DNA of 54,158 bases from JACRFW01 sp964531745 (GTDB lineage Bacteria > Patescibacteriota > Patescibacteriia > Magasanikbacterales > GWA2-37-8), in NCBI GenBank assembly GCA_964531745.1, contig CAZHFX010000002.1, forward strand, positions 1 through 54,158, in the 5' to 3' direction. The stretch's first letter is position 1; each line of letters opens with the position of its first letter. Shown one piece after another: positions 34,763 to 41,366 of this stretch. The notes beneath the pieces are model-generated. The model was not told where the DNA came from. It ran no database searches and was given only the letters and a program-made list of their open reading frames with translations. The translations under genes were made by a program, and so were the position numbers.

Positions 34763-35758
34763 ATGAATAGCGATTTTGCCGTTATTGATAGCAATTTGGA
34801 GCGGGCTAGCGAGGGCCTGCGCTTGCTTGATGAAATCGCCCATTTTATTACCGCTCAAGAGGGTGTTTTTACCGAGCTAAAGACTATCCGGCATGATTTG
34901 CAGGATATTGGAGCTTGGTTTGGCCCGGCCAGATTAGTCGGAGCGCGGGGAGACACTGGCAAGCCTGGGGCGGAGGTAATGGGCGCGGAGGCCGTTCGCA
35001 CCACCACCTGGTCTTTAATTCGCGCGAGCGTGGGGCGAGTAGCCGAGTCGTTGCGGATTCTGGAAGAGTTTTCCAAAATTTACGCTTCGCCGGCGACGGA
35101 GTTTGTCAAACATTCGCGTTATGCCGTGTATGTGCTGGAGAAGGAGTTACTGCAGGCGACGCCGCACTATTATTTGCGGCGTTATTTTGAACGCGGGGTT
35201 ATTTATCCGCTCTCGGAGAGCGTGGAGGAAATTTTGTGGCTCGTAGAACACGGGGCGCAAATGGTGCAGTTGCGCGACAAAACCAGTTCGCGCGCTGAAG
35301 TGTTTGCAAAGGCTAAATTTTTGAGCGCGGCGATCGTCGAAAAAAATAAGGCCGGCGGAGACCAAATTCTTTTTATAATAAACGACTATCCGGAAATCGC
35401 CGCGGAGTTGCCGGTGGCTGGAGTGCATATCGGCCAAGAGGATGGCACGGTCGCTCCGGCGCGCCGATTGGTGGGGAGCAATAAGATTATCGGCCGTTCC
35501 AATCACTCTATTGAACAAATCCGAGAAGCAGTGGCGGATGGCGCGGACTATGTGAGCATTGGTCCGGTATATGCCACGCCCACCAAGCCGGATCGTCCGG
35601 CCGTCGGGCTTGAGTTGGTGCGCCAGGTGGCTGATGAAATTTCCGTTCCGTGGCTCGCGATTGGCGGCATTGATGAAGCGGCCATTCATGACGTGCGCGC
35701 GGCCGGAGCCAAGAATATGGCGGTGGTGCGCTCGGCGCGGAATTTTTTCCAAAATTAA
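34763..35758 (+). CDS. thiE: Thiamine-phosphate synthase with N-terminal ThiD1-type domain
   Basis: 331 aa. Residues 1-~135 (DSNLERASEGLRLLDEIAHF...ESLRILEEFSKI) are the helical domain found fused to ThiE in several bacteria; residues ~148-331 are the ThiE barrel with MVQLRDK, FIINDYPEIAAELPVAGVHIGQED, SNHSIEQIREAVADGADYVSIGPVY.TPTKPDRPAVG and WLAIGGIDEAAIHDVRAAGA. It joins HMP-PP and thiazole phosphate to thiamine phosphate in the cytosol. No other thiamine gene is near, so it probably salvages both halves. Divergent from glyA and convergent with elp3. Confidence 0.93.
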   Translation: MNSDFAVIDSNLERASEGLRLLDEIAHFITAQEGVFTELKTIRHDLQDIGAWFGPARLVGARGDTGKPGAEVMGAEAVRTTTWSLIRASVGRVAESLRILEEFSKIYASPATEFVKHSRYAVYVLEKELLQATPHYYLRRYFERGVIYPLSESVEEILWLVEHGAQMVQLRDKTSSRAEVFAKAKFLSAAIVEKNKAGGDQILFIINDYPEIAAELPVAGVHIGQEDGTVAPARRLVGSNKIIGRSNHSIEQIREAVADGADYVSIGPVYATPTKPDRPAVGLELVRQVADEISVPWLAIGGIDEAAIHDVRAAGAKNMAVVRSARNFFQN

Positions 35759-35767
35759 AATTTTTTG

Positions 35768-37417
35768 CTATGGTTTCAGATTTTTTACCATATACGTTTT
35801 TTCCAGTCGGTAGCCCAAACGGCGATAATAAGCGCGTACGCCAACGCCGGAAATCACCGCTAATTTTTTAATCTTATGATCTTTTACAATTTTCTCCGTC
35901 AGAGCCAACAATTTTTTCCCTAAACCCTTGTGCTGGCTGGAGGTTTCTTGTTTTTTCCCGATGCGCACGAGCTGGCCATAGGTGTGAAGCTCGCGGATGT
36001 AGGCTCCGTAGGAATTTAATTTTTTGTTTGGGTGGGTAATAGGTTTGTCAACGAGACGGAGGCGGCAGAAAGCAAAGACCACGCGCTGTTTTTTATCTTC
36101 AAAACTTAAAAAATATTCCGTGCCGCCGCGCATTTTATATTCATCAATAAATAAAATCGGCTTCAGTTCTTGGAGTGTCCATTCATCTGTTTTCACATGG
36201 CCAATTTCGCGGCAACGCAAACACCGGCACATCAGGCCATCGCGTTTCATTTCCGTTTCAATAACTTGGCGTAAATTCGTGACGATATTGCCATTCTCAA
36301 TATATTGCCCGGGGATGTCGCGGATGAGGCGCGAGACGCGGGCATAGCGGGGGATAGTCGTTTTGAAAATTTTGATAATTTTTATCAAATCGCGCGTCGG
36401 GTAAGCGTGGTATTTTCCCTGCACAAACCAATCATAGAGTTCAGAGCCTTTTACGACCGTGCAAGGGTAAATTTTAATCATATCCGGCTTCAAGCCCGGG
36501 TCGGTAAAAACATTTTCCATCATGGTCAAATCTTTTTTTGGCGTTGCCCCCGGTAACTGCGGCATTAAGTGAAAGTCCACTTTATAGCCGTAGTTGCGTA
36601 AAAGTTCGGTAGCTTCGCGAGCGCGGGCAATGGTATGACCGCGTTTGGTAAGAGCCAAAATCGTATCATCAGTATGCTGTATGCCCAGCTCCAAGCGGGT
36701 ACAGCCCTGCTCGCGCATCTGCCAGATGGTGTGTTTGTTAATACAATCCGGACGAGTTTCTAAAGTAAGGCCGATAATACGGTGTTTGGCGGTTTCGTTG
36801 AGGCGTTGTTGTTTGAATAGTTCTTTTTTTAATTCGGCCAACTGCGACGTTTCAGTAAGCTTGGCGAGTTTTGGTTTAGTTTTGCCGCAGGTATTGCAAG
36901 CTTCAAATGATTTCAAAATAAACCAGTATTGATAAGCGAGCGGGTAGGAGTTCCAGGTGCCGCCTTTCACGATGAATTCAATTTTGTCGGTGGGGTGGCC
37001 ATTGTTTTCCAAAGCCTCAATACGCCGCGCCATTTGTTCGTAGGGGTTGAATTTAAGCGTGAGCGCGCGCATCGCGGCCGGCTCCTCGGCCAGGTAGCTT
37101 TTCGGCATGCGTTCATCTAGCGGGCAGTAGACGCATTCTCCCGGGCAAGGGTAAGGCTTAACGAGAGAAGTAACGACAGCAATGCCGGAGAGTGAACGCA
37201 CCGCGCGGCGAGTGAGCAGGCGTTCCAGAGCAGGCACTCGTTTAATTCTTTTCTTGGCTAACAATCTGTGGTATGCTGACAGCAAGCTGGTTTTTGTGGG
37301 CAATCCGCCGTGCGTCTTTTCACCTAGAATAACCGCGCGTTTGAGCGCGTTAAAAGTCCGCTCATCAGTAGGCGGTTGTTTGATGGAAGCCTTGATTATT
37401 TTTTCAGTCAAGATCAT
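35768..37417 (-). CDS. elp3: Elp3-family tRNA U34 carboxymethylating enzyme (radical SAM / acetyltransferase)
   Basis: 549 aa. Elp3 adds the carboxymethyl group at C5 of wobble uridine (cm5U34) from acetyl-CoA by radical chemistry. CPGECVYCP holds the cluster ligands Cys91, Cys95 and Cys98 (C-x3-C-x2-C); LTLKFNPYEQMARRIEAL, IEFIVKGGTWNSYP and KIYPCTVVKGSELYDWF follow the Elp3 core. The Cys-rich MCRCLRCREIGH (~385) is the zinc site, and the C-terminal GNAT domain has QHKGLGKKLLALTEKI (acetyl-CoA site) and YYRRLGYRLEKTYMVKNL. It is stand-alone, without Elp1/2/4-6. Divergent, across ~65 bases, from a Trm9-like methyltransferase that would do the next step. Confidence 0.95.
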   Translation of the reverse strand: MILTEKIIKASIKQPPTDERTFNALKRAVILGEKTHGGLPTKTSLLSAYHRLLAKKRIKRVPALERLLTRRAVRSLSGIAVVTSLVKPYPCPGECVYCPLDERMPKSYLAEEPAAMRALTLKFNPYEQMARRIEALENNGHPTDKIEFIVKGGTWNSYPLAYQYWFILKSFEACNTCGKTKPKLAKLTETSQLAELKKELFKQQRLNETAKHRIIGLTLETRPDCINKHTIWQMREQGCTRLELGIQHTDDTILALTKRGHTIARAREATELLRNYGYKVDFHLMPQLPGATPKKDLTMMENVFTDPGLKPDMIKIYPCTVVKGSELYDWFVQGKYHAYPTRDLIKIIKIFKTTIPRYARVSRLIRDIPGQYIENGNIVTNLRQVIETEMKRDGLMCRCLRCREIGHVKTDEWTLQELKPILFIDEYKMRGGTEYFLSFEDKKQRVVFAFCRLRLVDKPITHPNKKLNSYGAYIRELHTYGQLVRIGKKQETSSQHKGLGKKLLALTEKIVKDHKIKKLAVISGVGVRAYYRRLGYRLEKTYMVKNLKP

Positions 37418-37482
37418 AGTTTTTTGTCTTAACCCCCCATCCTCTATCCTCTCCCTAATAGGTGAGGAAGACGACGAAACGT

Positions 37483-38175
37483 ATGGACATTGTACAGAAG
37501 ACGCGCGATGATTACAATAAAATTGCCAAGCATTTCGCGGCCACGCGAAGCCGCGTTTGGCCGGAGTTTGACCAGTTTAGCGCACTCATCAAGAATGGTC
37601 AACGGATTTTAGACTGGGGTTGCGGCAGTGGGCGGCTATTGTTGATGCTGGAGAAATGGCAAGTGGAATATTTTGGCGTTGATCAAAGTATTGAACTTTT
37701 AAAAATTGCGCGACGGCAATACGCTGAATTTATTAAATCCGGCCGGGCGCATTTTTATTCAACAGCAGTCCGCGAGAAAAAGTTTCCTCCCGACTTTTTT
37801 GATCTGGTTTTTATGATTGCGTCGTTTTTTCATCTGCCCGATGAACCGAGCCGGCAAAAATTACTTGATAAAACATGGCAGGAATTGAAACCGGGTGGCA
37901 AATTGGTGATATTAGTATGGAATCTAGGGAGTGACTGGGCGAAAGAGAAAAAGAAGACATGGAAACAACTTGGTGAGCACGATTTCCTAATTCCGTGGAA
38001 AAATCCGTCGGGAGTGATTGAAGCCGAGCGTTACTACCACCATTTCACGCCGGAAGAATTAAAAGGTCTTTTAACGCGCGCCGGATTCGTCGTTGAACGG
38101 CTGGAATATAGTAGCGGCACCTGGAGCGACAGCAAAGGCGGGAGAAATTTGGCGGTCGTAGCAGTTAAACCATAA
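37483..38175 (+). CDS. Trm9/ALKBH8-like tRNA methyltransferase (predicted)
   Basis: 230 aa from ATG 37483 (GTG 37462 is an alternative start with 7 more residues). SAM-binding motif I is ILDWGCGSGRL (42-52), with FGVDQS for the acidic ribose contact. The N-terminal YNKIAKHFAATRSRVWPEF and the C-terminal DFLIPWK...ERYYHHFTPEELKGLLTRAGF follow the order seen in eukaryotic Trm9/ALKBH8 (Y.KIA.HF..TR...WP; VPW; YYH.F...EL), which methylate cm5U34 to mcm5U34. Its neighbour is elp3, which makes cm5U34. Class I methyltransferase is certain; the substrate is inferred from these motifs plus context. A glycosyltransferase starts 5 bases after it. Confidence 0.8.
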   Translation: MDIVQKTRDDYNKIAKHFAATRSRVWPEFDQFSALIKNGQRILDWGCGSGRLLLMLEKWQVEYFGVDQSIELLKIARRQYAEFIKSGRAHFYSTAVREKKFPPDFFDLVFMIASFFHLPDEPSRQKLLDKTWQELKPGGKLVILVWNLGSDWAKEKKKTWKQLGEHDFLIPWKNPSGVIEAERYYHHFTPEELKGLLTRAGFVVERLEYSSGTWSDSKGGRNLAVVAVKP

Positions 38176-38180
38176 TTTTT

Positions 38181-39395
38181 ATGCGGATATTGCAGATTAA
38201 TAAATTTTTTTCCGTGCAAGGCGGTTCGGACACCGTTTTTTTTGAAACGATTGAAGGGTTGCGCGGGCGCGGCCATACGGTCGTCGAGTTTTCTATGCGG
38301 CGGGAGGGGGACAGACCCTCGGCTTACGAAAAATATTTTGTCAGTCCGGTATCCCTGCGCGCCGGGAGCCTTGCCGAACGTTGGCGCGCTGCGCGGCGTA
38401 TTTTTTCTTCTTCCGAAGTTACCGCCAAACTCACTCAATTGGTGAAGGACACCCGGCCTGACGCGGCGCATGTGCACAATGCCTACCGCGAACTCTCGGC
38501 AAGCACATTTTTGACCTTGAAAAAACTGGGCGTGCCGATCGTTCATACGGTGCACGATATGTTTCCGCTATGCCCCAACCACAGTTTTATTTTAGGTGAA
38601 ACTTTGGCCGAAGCCAAACTTAATCGGCTTTATAAATGTGTGATTAACAAATGCGTCAATGGTTCGTTCACGCAGAGTCTAGCGGGCGCCGCCGAAGCCT
38701 ATTATTACCGCGCCCGCGGCATTTGGAAAAAAGTTGATCGATTTATCGCGCCGAGCGAGTTCATGAAAGATAAGTTGATTCAGTATGGTTTTCCTGCCGA
38801 AAGAATTCGGAAAATAATGTATCCTGCCGCCACGGTGTTAAAAAATATCCCGCCGCTCGGCGACAAAATCGTGTATTTAAGCCGTCTGCATGTGGAGCGT
38901 GGTATCAGAGTGTTTATGCGCGCGGTGAAAGATTTGAAGCAGTACCGAGTGGTGGTAGCGGGGGATGGACCGGAAGCGGCGTGGGTAGACCAATTTATAA
39001 AAGATAATCGCCTCACTCACGTTGAGCGGCGCGGCTGGGTGAGCGGAGCCGGAAAAGAGGCGGCGCTGGCGGAAGCGCGCGCGGTGGTCGTCCCGGCGAT
39101 TTTTTACGACCTCTGCTCGCTCACGATTCTGGAAGCATTGGCGCTAGGGCGGTTGGTGGTGGCAAGCGATCGAGGCGGGAATCCTGAGCTGGTAATTGAT
39201 GGAAAAACTGGTTGGTTAGCTCGCCCGGAAGACCCGGCCGACCTTGCGCGGGCCATTCAGGAGGCCATGACAGCCCCGCAAAATCAGGTAGAGAGCATGG
39301 TTGCCGCAGGCAGGGATTTAGTGCGGAAAAACCATGATTTGGGCCGTTATTTAGACAATGTAGAGGCGGTTTATGCCGAGGTAAAAATGGTCTAA
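38181..39395 (+). CDS. Glycosyltransferase family 4 (GT-B)
   Basis: 404 aa. The N-terminal Rossmann half has LQINKFFSVQGGSDTVFFETIEGL and AHVHNAYRELS, the C-terminal half IVYLSRLHVERGIRVFMRAVKDL, VVVAGDGPEAAWVDQF and the nucleotide-sugar site PAIFYDLCSLTILEALALGRLVVASDRGGNPELV with the EALALG glutamate typical of GT4. It transfers a sugar from a nucleotide donor to an acceptor, probably in surface glycan synthesis at the inner membrane face. It starts 5 bases after the methyltransferase stop. Sugar and acceptor cannot be told. Confidence 0.92.
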   Translation: MRILQINKFFSVQGGSDTVFFETIEGLRGRGHTVVEFSMRREGDRPSAYEKYFVSPVSLRAGSLAERWRAARRIFSSSEVTAKLTQLVKDTRPDAAHVHNAYRELSASTFLTLKKLGVPIVHTVHDMFPLCPNHSFILGETLAEAKLNRLYKCVINKCVNGSFTQSLAGAAEAYYYRARGIWKKVDRFIAPSEFMKDKLIQYGFPAERIRKIMYPAATVLKNIPPLGDKIVYLSRLHVERGIRVFMRAVKDLKQYRVVVAGDGPEAAWVDQFIKDNRLTHVERRGWVSGAGKEAALAEARAVVVPAIFYDLCSLTILEALALGRLVVASDRGGNPELVIDGKTGWLARPEDPADLARAIQEAMTAPQNQVESMVAAGRDLVRKNHDLGRYLDNVEAVYAEVKMV

Positions 39396-39442
39396 AATAG
39401 CGGGTGCTTGCGGGGTAGAATGACCCTGTGGATAACATTAAT

Positions 39443-39664
39443 TTGACAGTTTTTAGTAAGATCGGTAGTCTTATTATATTACACTACTATGTCGTTAAAT
39501 CACTCCAACAATCTTCGCTGGGATAAAAAGGCAAAGAGCGCCTTTACTTTGACTTTGGCGGTAATTGCGCGCCCGTGCGGGTTTTGGGGTGAATATAAAC
39601 GAAGATAGATAATGGATAAATTTCGTTTATAAGAACCTCGAACCTAAACTCTCGGGGTTTTTTA
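39443..39664 (+). ncRNA. Small transcription unit: possible sRNA or 39-aa ORF
   Basis: TTGACA (39443-39448), 17 bases, TAGTCT (39466-39471), then an intrinsic terminator at 39634-39664. Between them is one short frame, ATG 39489 to TAG 39608 (39 codons, SLNHSNNLRW...), without an SD, and an RNA hairpin AAAGGC-AAAGAGC-GCCTTT. Whether it makes a small RNA or a peptide cannot be decided. A perfect TTATCCACA box (minus strand) lies just upstream at 39427-39435. Confidence 0.45.
39634..39664 (+). terminator. Intrinsic terminator of the small unit
   Basis: AACCTCGA and TCGGGGTT form an 8-bp stem (one G-U), followed by six T. Confidence 0.8.
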
Positions 39665-39670
39665 ATGAGT

Positions 39671-39719
39671 CCGCCAGACTAGCAAATTGCCTTTTTAAGG
39701 CGGTTTGCTAGTCTGGCGG
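39671..39719. repeat. Large nested palindrome
   Basis: Perfect 16-bp arms CCGCCAGACTAGCAAA and TTTGCTAGTCTGGCGG; the loop itself pairs (GCCTT-TTT-AAGGC). It shares its outer CCGCCAGA with the palindrome at 4470-4484. No T-tract on either side, so not an ordinary terminator. Likely a copy of a palindromic or MITE-like element. Confidence 0.7.
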
Positions 39720-39773
39720 GAATGCCAGCGACAACCAGTCTCACTGTCGCAGAGGGCGGCGCTGACGATTGGT

Positions 39774-39789
39774 TTCCTCCAAGGAGGAA
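39774..39789 (+). promoter_or_regulatory. SD site inside a perfect inverted repeat
   Basis: TTCCTCC-AA-GGAGGAA; GGAGG (39783-39787) is 7 bases before the ATG at 39795. Folding would hide the SD. Confidence 0.6.
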
Positions 39790-39794
39790 GTTAC

Positions 39795-40238
39795 ATGGAG
39801 AACGCGGTGGCGAGAAAACAGCAGGAGAAGCTGGTTGCAGTGCACCCGGAGCTCAAAAGGCACTACAAGCCGAGCGGGCGCCTGTCGCACTTTGACGGGT
39901 GCGAGGACGATCTGGTCGGCCGCGTGCAGACGGCGCTCCAGAGCGGCGCCCCCCATTGCCGCGGTAGGTTCCCCGGGAGTCTGATCGTGGAGATCGCCCC
40001 GCAGGGAGTGTACTGCAAAGTCGCACCGGAGGGGCGCACCCGCGAAGGCTACGAGAAGCTGGAGGCCAGGCGCGCCGAGGCGGTGCTCCACACCAAGGAG
40101 CTCGTGGCGGAGCAGACCGCAAGGAGGAGCGGCGACAAGCGCCGGCGCCGTATCCGCCTGCTGGGTGACAACGTCCGGTACTTCCTGGTGGCGGTGCACG
40201 GCTTCTCCTCCGACCGCCAGCCCGGCCGCGACGCCTAG
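39795..40238 (+). CDS. High-GC cassette gene, function unknown
   Basis: 147 aa from ATG 39795, fixed by the SD GGAGG 7 bases upstream; an open frame reaches back to 39705 but crosses the SD hairpin. Basic, soluble, no membrane segment. Features: KLVAVHPELKRHYKPSGRLSHFDGCEDDL (1-40), a beta-like middle GSLIVEIAPQGVYCKVAPEG, and an Arg/Lys-rich tail (RRSGDKRRRRIRLLGDN), which suggests nucleic-acid binding. Almost every third codon position is G or C, unlike all neighbours but like the gene at 3894-4208. Its 3' UTR carries a multi-helix RNA, a hammerhead ribozyme and a terminator. I recognise no family. Confidence 0.78.
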   Translation: MENAVARKQQEKLVAVHPELKRHYKPSGRLSHFDGCEDDLVGRVQTALQSGAPHCRGRFPGSLIVEIAPQGVYCKVAPEGRTREGYEKLEARRAEAVLHTKELVAEQTARRSGDKRRRRIRLLGDNVRYFLVAVHGFSSDRQPGRDA

Positions 40239-40310
40239 TCCGCGCGCTCGCGTTGCTCTACCTGACCCGGAGACGGGTGAATGCACAGTCGGCTGTGACA
40301 AACAGCGGAC
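40238..40310 (+). ncRNA. Structured 3' UTR RNA (closed multi-helix junction)
   Basis: Outer stem GTCCGC (40238-40243) with GCGGAC (40305-40310) closes a junction holding ACCCG-GAGA-CGGGT (GNRA loop, 40265-40278) and CACAG-TCGG-CTGTG (40284-40297). It begins at the stop codon of the high-GC gene and ends 24 bases before the hammerhead. All three stems are perfect Watson-Crick. Class unknown. Confidence 0.55.
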
Positions 40311-40333
40311 AATGCTCACCCTCTCCGGCAATC

Positions 40334-40398
40334 TAGTCTCTCCCGCTGATAGCGGGACTGATGAGTCCACAACTGTTTTGACTAAGGACGAAAGACTA
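40334..40398 (+). ncRNA. Hammerhead ribozyme, type III
   Basis: All core parts are in place. Stem III TAGTCT (40334-40339) pairs with AGACTA (40393-40398); C17 is C40340. Stem I TCCCGC-TGATA-GCGGGA (40341-40357). Core CTGATGA (40358-40364). Stem II GTCC/GGAC (40365-40368, 40386-40389), extended past an internal loop by CAA/TTG. Core GAA at 40390-40392. The predicted cut is between 40340 and 40341. Loop I (TGATA) and the stem II internal loop could make the tertiary contact of fast hammerheads. It sits 7 bases before the terminator hairpin of the high-GC gene, so it would cut in the 3' UTR. Confidence 0.92.
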
Positions 40399-40405
40399 CA
40401 ACAAA

Positions 40406-40439
40406 AAACTCTCTCAACGTATGCGGGAGAGTTTTTTTA
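40406..40439 (+). terminator. Intrinsic terminator after the hammerhead
   Basis: AAACTCTCTC pairs with GGGAGAGTTT (10 bp, one G-U) around AACGTATGC, followed by TTTTA. Confidence 0.88.
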
Positions 40440-40460
40440 TGCTATATTATAGCGAAGCTT

Positions 40461-41366
40461 ATGTGGTTAACCAGTGCTGTTAGCGGCTACATTTGTTTAG
40501 CCGTGGTCACCATTTTAGATAAATATATTTTGTCGGAGCGAAAAGTGCGGCCGATTTTGTATGTTTTTTATTCCACGATTTTTGTCGTTCCCATTTGGTT
40601 TCTCTTGCCTTTTGGAGTAAAAATTTTTGCTTCGCCGGCGCAGTGGCTTTCAGCGTTAGCGGCCGGGCTCGGTTTCGCTCTTACTCTCTGGGCCCTCTAC
40701 CGTGCGGTGGCCGAGAGCGAGGCGAGCCATATCGGTCCGTTTATCGGCGCGGTGGTACCGAGTTTTGTTTTAGTATTTGGCCGGATTTTTTTGAATGAAC
40801 AGATTACTGTCCGGCAGGAGGCGGCGATAGCACTGCTTATTCTCGGCTCGCTTATCATTTCTTTTGAAAATAGTCCGCGCCACCATGGTTGGCACCGAGG
40901 GTTTTGGTGGGGGGCGGTGGCGGGTTTTTTTGCTGCCATCTATCAGGTTTTGTCAAAATATATCTATGGTTTGGTAGGTTTTTACAGCGGTTTTGTGTGG
41001 ATTTGGGCTAGTGTCGGGCTGTGCGGCGTGTTTTTATTGACCCACCCAGTTGTTCGCGAGGTATTATGGCACCCAGATCGCTCACAGAGCCGCAGGCGGC
41101 CTATGACAGCGCGTATGGTGGTGTTGGCCGATAAGTTGCTTGGCGCGGTCGGGGTGGCGCTCGTGCAATACGCGGTGGCGCTCGGGAGCGTGTCAGTCGT
41201 TAATGCTTTAGCTGGAGTACAATATGGATTTTTGGTAATTCTTGTCGCGGCGCTGTCAAAGTTCGCTCCGGGCGTGTTTCGTGAAACGTACGCGGCGGGA
41301 GAGATCGTTCAAGAGTTGGCGGCGGTCGTGTTGATTGCGTCCGGTCTCGTTTTAGTGCTTTTATGA
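40461..41366 (+). CDS. EamA/DMT-family transporter
   Basis: 301 aa with about 10 membrane spans in two EamA halves: residues ~1-135 (SGYICLAVVTILDKYIL..., SHIGPFIGAVVPSFVLVFGRIFLNEQIT) and ~150-300 (FWWGAVAGFFAAIYQVLSKYI..., VVNALAGVQYGFLVILVAALSKF). The conserved second-half motif (ALAGVQYGFLVIL...) is typical of the family, which moves small metabolites, often amino acids or sugars; the substrate is not clear. The last 4 bases overlap the start of the next gene (ATGA), which implies coupled translation with the hydrolase. Confidence 0.9.
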   Translation: MWLTSAVSGYICLAVVTILDKYILSERKVRPILYVFYSTIFVVPIWFLLPFGVKIFASPAQWLSALAAGLGFALTLWALYRAVAESEASHIGPFIGAVVPSFVLVFGRIFLNEQITVRQEAAIALLILGSLIISFENSPRHHGWHRGFWWGAVAGFFAAIYQVLSKYIYGLVGFYSGFVWIWASVGLCGVFLLTHPVVREVLWHPDRSQSRRRPMTARMVVLADKLLGAVGVALVQYAVALGSVSVVNALAGVQYGFLVILVAALSKFAPGVFRETYAAGEIVQELAAVVLIASGLVLVLL

